From: Faecousia sp. | GTDB taxonomy: Bacteria > Bacillota > Clostridia > Oscillospirales > Oscillospiraceae | Direction of reading: 5' to 3' | DNA length: 7,415 bases | NCBI GenBank assembly: GCA_029258495.1 | Contig: JARHYV010000216.1 | Span: forward strand, 1-7,415 | Shown here: positions 5,024 through 7,415 of the stretch, piece by piece | Numbering within the stretch: position 1 is the stretch's first letter | Layout: every line of letters begins with the position of its first letter | Position numbers and translations under genes: made by a program | Notes under the pieces: generated by a model | The model's database searches: none | Seen by the model: the letters and a program-made list of their open reading frames with translations, nothing else | What the model was told of the DNA's origin: nothing

Positions 5024-6526
5024 TTATTTTTCGTTCTTATAAGCCTTGTATGCCTCGTAATCCTCGGTAATCAGGAAGTAACCCTTAGGATCTCTGCGAT
5101 ACTCGATCTGGGGAATGATTAGCAGGATCACCGCCACCAGCGCCAGACCAATGTAGCCCAGATACTTCATGATGATGGTGAACAGAGGCCACACCGTTGC
5201 CCAGTCAAACATGCCCAGATAGCCACCGTAGGCTGCCATACCGACCCAGCCTGCAATGAATGCAGAACCGAATACCTGAATCAGTCCGGATAGGAACGGG
5301 ATGACCAAGCATGCCTTCAAGCCGCCTTTTTCATTGGCAACCAGACCGATTGTGGCATTGTCAAAGAACACAGGGACGAACCCGCAGATGATAATGGTTG
5401 GGCTGCCCGCAAAAATCAGAACTGCAATGGCGATCAGCTGACCCACCAGACCTGCCAGGAACCCAAAGGTAACTGCATTTGCGTCACCAAAGCCATAGCA
5501 GACTGCACAGTCCACACCGGGAACAGATGCCGGAAGCAGCTTGTCCGCAATTCCCTGGAAGGATGCTGTCAGCTCCGTCACAAAGGTACGCACACCCAGC
5601 TGCAAAACTGCCAGATAAACCGCAAAGTGCAGAGACTTGTCAATGACAAACCACACAAAATTGGTACCCTCTGCCAGCCCCTGATTTTCAACAAAATAGG
5701 GCTTGCCGATGATCCCCATGATAGAGCCGAAGAAAATGGTCATCAGAACTGCGGTGCAAACCATGTTCTCGTTAAAGATCGAGAAGAAGCCGGGCAGCTG
5801 TAGATCACCGACCTTCTTGACCTTGCGGGTCACATTCCCATCCTTATCCTTTCGCTCGCCAAACAGCTTGTCTGCAAGAAAATACCCCAGCCTGATACCA
5901 AACATCTGCTGGTGCGCGATAGCAAAGCCTGCACCATCAGTCAGTTCCTGCATAGGCTTAACCGTCAGGTTTGAACCGACCGCCCAGTATGCTCCCAGAA
6001 TGATGGACATACAGATCAGCATCAAAACATCATTTTTCAGCAGGGCAGGCATCGCAAACATAATCAGCCAGAATGCGGTTGCAGCCTGCTGAACCTGAAC
6101 ATGTCCGGTGGTGAAGAGGGTGCGGCATTTTGTGTACTTGTTGAAGCGTACCAGCAGGATATTCACAAGGAACGCAATCAACAGCAGCATCATGACCTGA
6201 GAAAATCCCTTACCGAAGACCTCGGTGACACCGGCTGTCACTGCATTCTGTCCGTAATAAGGATCGATCACGCAGGCTGTCAGATCAAACCGATCCTTCA
6301 ATCCCGCCAAAATGGGACGGAAGGTGGTGACCAGTCCGCTGGAGCCTACATTCAGGATCAGCATGCCGATAATCGCCTTCAGCGTACCGCCAATGCAGTC
6401 ATACCATTTTTCACGCTTCAGAATATAACCCAGCAGGGTCAGGAAGCCAACCATGTAAGGAGCCTTTTGCAGAATATAAGTGGCAAAGAACTCCCAAATG
6501 GATTTCAACACTTGTAAAATTTCCAT
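5024..6526 (-). CDS. ulaA: PTS ascorbate-type IIC permease
   Basis: A 500-residue membrane protein, the sugar-translocating IIC of the L-Asc PTS family (E. coli UlaA, about 465 residues, has 11 membrane segments and works as a dimer). Many hydrophobic stretches are visible along the chain, for example around residues 23-36, 50-66, 110-127, 150-182, 255-274, 355-395 and 445-472. Regions that line up with UlaA include TGHVQVQQ (140-147), TDGAGFAIAHQQ (196-207), QLGVRTFVTEL (309-319) and GFVPVFFDNATIG (382-394); these are among the most conserved parts of the family. Compared with E. coli there is extra charged sequence near 220-240 and a charged C-terminal tail (474-500, ending EAYKAYKNEK), both probably cytoplasmic. 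GGAG lies 7 bases before ATG 6526. The gene follows IIA by 31 bases. Transport of ascorbate is the family expectation; a related acid sugar is possible. Confidence 0.94.
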   Translation of the reverse strand: MEILQVLKSIWEFFATYILQKAPYMVGFLTLLGYILKREKWYDCIGGTLKAIIGMLILNVGSSGLVTTFRPILAGLKDRFDLTACVIDPYYGQNAVTAGVTEVFGKGFSQVMMLLLIAFLVNILLVRFNKYTKCRTLFTTGHVQVQQAATAFWLIMFAMPALLKNDVLMLICMSIILGAYWAVGSNLTVKPMQELTDGAGFAIAHQQMFGIRLGYFLADKLFGERKDKDGNVTRKVKKVGDLQLPGFFSIFNENMVCTAVLMTIFFGSIMGIIGKPYFVENQGLAEGTNFVWFVIDKSLHFAVYLAVLQLGVRTFVTELTASFQGIADKLLPASVPGVDCAVCYGFGDANAVTFGFLAGLVGQLIAIAVLIFAGSPTIIICGFVPVFFDNATIGLVANEKGGLKACLVIPFLSGLIQVFGSAFIAGWVGMAAYGGYLGMFDWATVWPLFTIIMKYLGYIGLALVAVILLIIPQIEYRRDPKGYFLITEDYEAYKAYKNEK

Positions 6527-6557
6527 GTTTTTCTCCTCTCTGATCTCTCAAACCCGA

Positions 6558-7040
6558 TCAACATTCCCCATCACTGGGGTGTTCAGACTCCGCCGTCAGA
6601 ATATCTTCCGGTGTCTGTGCCTCCATCAGGGCATCCAGCAATGCTTCGTTGCAGAAAATATCCATCAGCTGCTGAATGTTATTCAGATGCTCGTCCGGAT
6701 TGCATGCAGCAATGGTAAAGAAGAGTTTTGCGACCTTCTCTTCACCATCCTCATCTGTACCGAAGCTCACAGGCTCCTTTACGCACATGAAGCCGATCCC
6801 AGTCTTATGTACACCGCTGGCATTCTCCTGAGAATGAGGCATTGCCACATAATGCTCGAACACCACATAGGGACCGTACTTTTCGATGCAGCTCACGATC
6901 TGCCTATAGTAATCCGGCTCCACGCTGCCGTCATCTACCAAGCTCTGTGCCGAGAGCCGGACCGCTTCCTGCCACGATGGCACACTGTCCTCAAATCGAT
7001 AGTGTTTCTTTTCTACGATTGTCTGCAACACACTTGACAT
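6558..7040 (-). CDS. ulaC: PTS ascorbate-type IIA component
   Basis: A 160-residue stand-alone IIA domain of the mannitol/fructose (type 2) fold, as in E. coli UlaC. It accepts phosphate from HPr on a histidine and hands it to IIB. GPYVVFEHYVAMPHSQ (residues 56-71) contains the phosphorylated His (H69, in the AMPH motif), followed by KTGIGF (79-84) and a downstream HLNNIQQLMDIF block typical of the family. Length is close to UlaC (about 155). AAAGGAGA stands about 8 bases before ATG 7040, and the gene begins 27 bases after the lactonase stop, so the two belong to the same transcript. The last 15 or so residues are acidic and look unstructured. There is no PRD or HTH domain attached, so this is not a BglG-type regulator fragment. 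Confidence 0.92.
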   Translation of the reverse strand: MSSVLQTIVEKKHYRFEDSVPSWQEAVRLSAQSLVDDGSVEPDYYRQIVSCIEKYGPYVVFEHYVAMPHSQENASGVHKTGIGFMCVKEPVSFGTDEDGEEKVAKLFFTIAACNPDEHLNNIQQLMDIFCNEALLDALMEAQTPEDILTAESEHPSDGEC

Positions 7041-7067
7041 GATCTCTGTCTCCTTTCCAAATCACAC

Positions 7068-7415
7068 TTACAGGCAGGAGCGGTAGGGGATATTCTGAGG
7101 ATGCTCGAAGCAGTCTTCAAATCCACGGCGGTGGTGATAGTAGATCTTATCCTGATCCTGCGGATAGGTGTACTTTCCGCCGACCTGCCAGAAGAAAGGA
7201 TGGAACTGATACTCGTTTCGGTCCTTCTTGAAATCATAAAGCAGCTTGATTTCCTCACAGTCTGCCTGGAAATTGGTCCATACATCCCAGTGAATCGGAA
7301 CCACCACCTTACACCGCAGATTCTCTGCCATACGCAGCACATCTACAGAGGTCATCTTGTCCTGCATACCGATGGGATTCTCACCAAAGGAACCAAAGGC
7401 TACATCGATGTCGTA
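7068..7415 (-). CDS. ulaG: L-ascorbate-6-phosphate lactonase, C-terminal part
   Basis: The last 115 codons of a gene that starts beyond the right edge; the frame is open from 7415 to TAA at 7068. The protein reads IDVAFGSFGENPIGMQDK, then MTSVDVLRMAENL, VVPIHWDVWTNFQAD, KKDRNEYQFHPFFWQVGGKYTYP and ends YHHRRGFEDCFEHPQNIPYR. This is nearly colinear with the C-terminus of E. coli UlaG (about 354 residues), a metal-dependent hydrolase of the beta-lactamase fold that opens L-ascorbate-6-phosphate to 3-keto-L-gulonate-6-phosphate in the cytoplasm. The His in VVPIHWD is one of the conserved late residues; the main metal-binding HxHxDH motif is outside the window. As the only pathway-specific enzyme visible, it is the best evidence that the adjacent PTS handles ascorbate. 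About two thirds of the gene is unseen. Confidence 0.93.
   Translation of the reverse strand, partial: YDIDVAFGSFGENPIGMQDKMTSVDVLRMAENLRCKVVVPIHWDVWTNFQADCEEIKLLYDFKKDRNEYQFHPFFWQVGGKYTYPQDQDKIYYHHRRGFEDCFEHPQNIPYRSCL

Noticed and set aside
1..7415. CRISPR array, tRNA or rRNA genes, phage or toxin-antitoxin genes
   Set aside because: No regularly spaced repeats, no tRNA-like cloverleaf or rRNA sequence and no such proteins were seen; the window is filled by metabolic genes and one IS end.

Overview
The window looks like a piece of a Gram-positive, low-to-mid GC Firmicutes chromosome, most likely a gut-type Clostridia (Oscillospirales/Lachnospirales-like). That placement is inference: the reasons are the strong AGGAG ribosome sites, the two-subunit (split) transketolase, the tight operon packing and the general look of the proteins. 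No marker gene fixes the taxon.

Layout. Nearly all coding DNA is on the minus strand, so it reads from right to left. The right edge cuts an UlaG-type L-ascorbate-6-phosphate lactonase; only its C-terminal third is present. It is followed by the three parts of an ascorbate-type phosphotransferase system (PTS): IIA (UlaC-like), the IIC permease (UlaA-like) and IIB (UlaB-like). A strong hairpin terminator follows IIB at about 4529-4576. Beyond it a second block reads in the same direction: a HAD-superfamily phosphatase (YjjG-like), a DeoR/GlpR-family regulator, a Cof-type HAD phosphatase, and transketolase as separate N- and C-terminal subunit genes that overlap by 8 bp. The left edge (1-161) is the right-hand end of an IS3-family insertion sequence on the plus strand. 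A perfect inverted repeat that resembles a terminator (219-254) lies between it and the end of the operon.

How the genes may work together. The PTS would take up L-ascorbate, or a related acid or lactone sugar, as its phosphate. UlaG would open the lactone to 3-keto-L-gulonate-6-phosphate. In the known Ula pathway a decarboxylase (UlaD) and two epimerases (UlaE, UlaF) then give D-xylulose-5-phosphate, a transketolase substrate. The three middle enzymes are not in this window and may lie upstream of ulaG or elsewhere. The transketolase pair at the end of the cluster fits the exit of that pathway. The DeoR-type protein is a natural candidate for the local regulator, since E. coli UlaR belongs to the same family. 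The two HAD phosphatases are not part of the classical ula set and are the least explained members of the cluster.

Nothing here amounts to a clearly new system. The points worth a second look are the composition of the cluster (ascorbate PTS, two different phosphatases, split transketolase), the internal terminator and hairpins that could set different expression levels, and the perfect inverted repeat beside the IS end.
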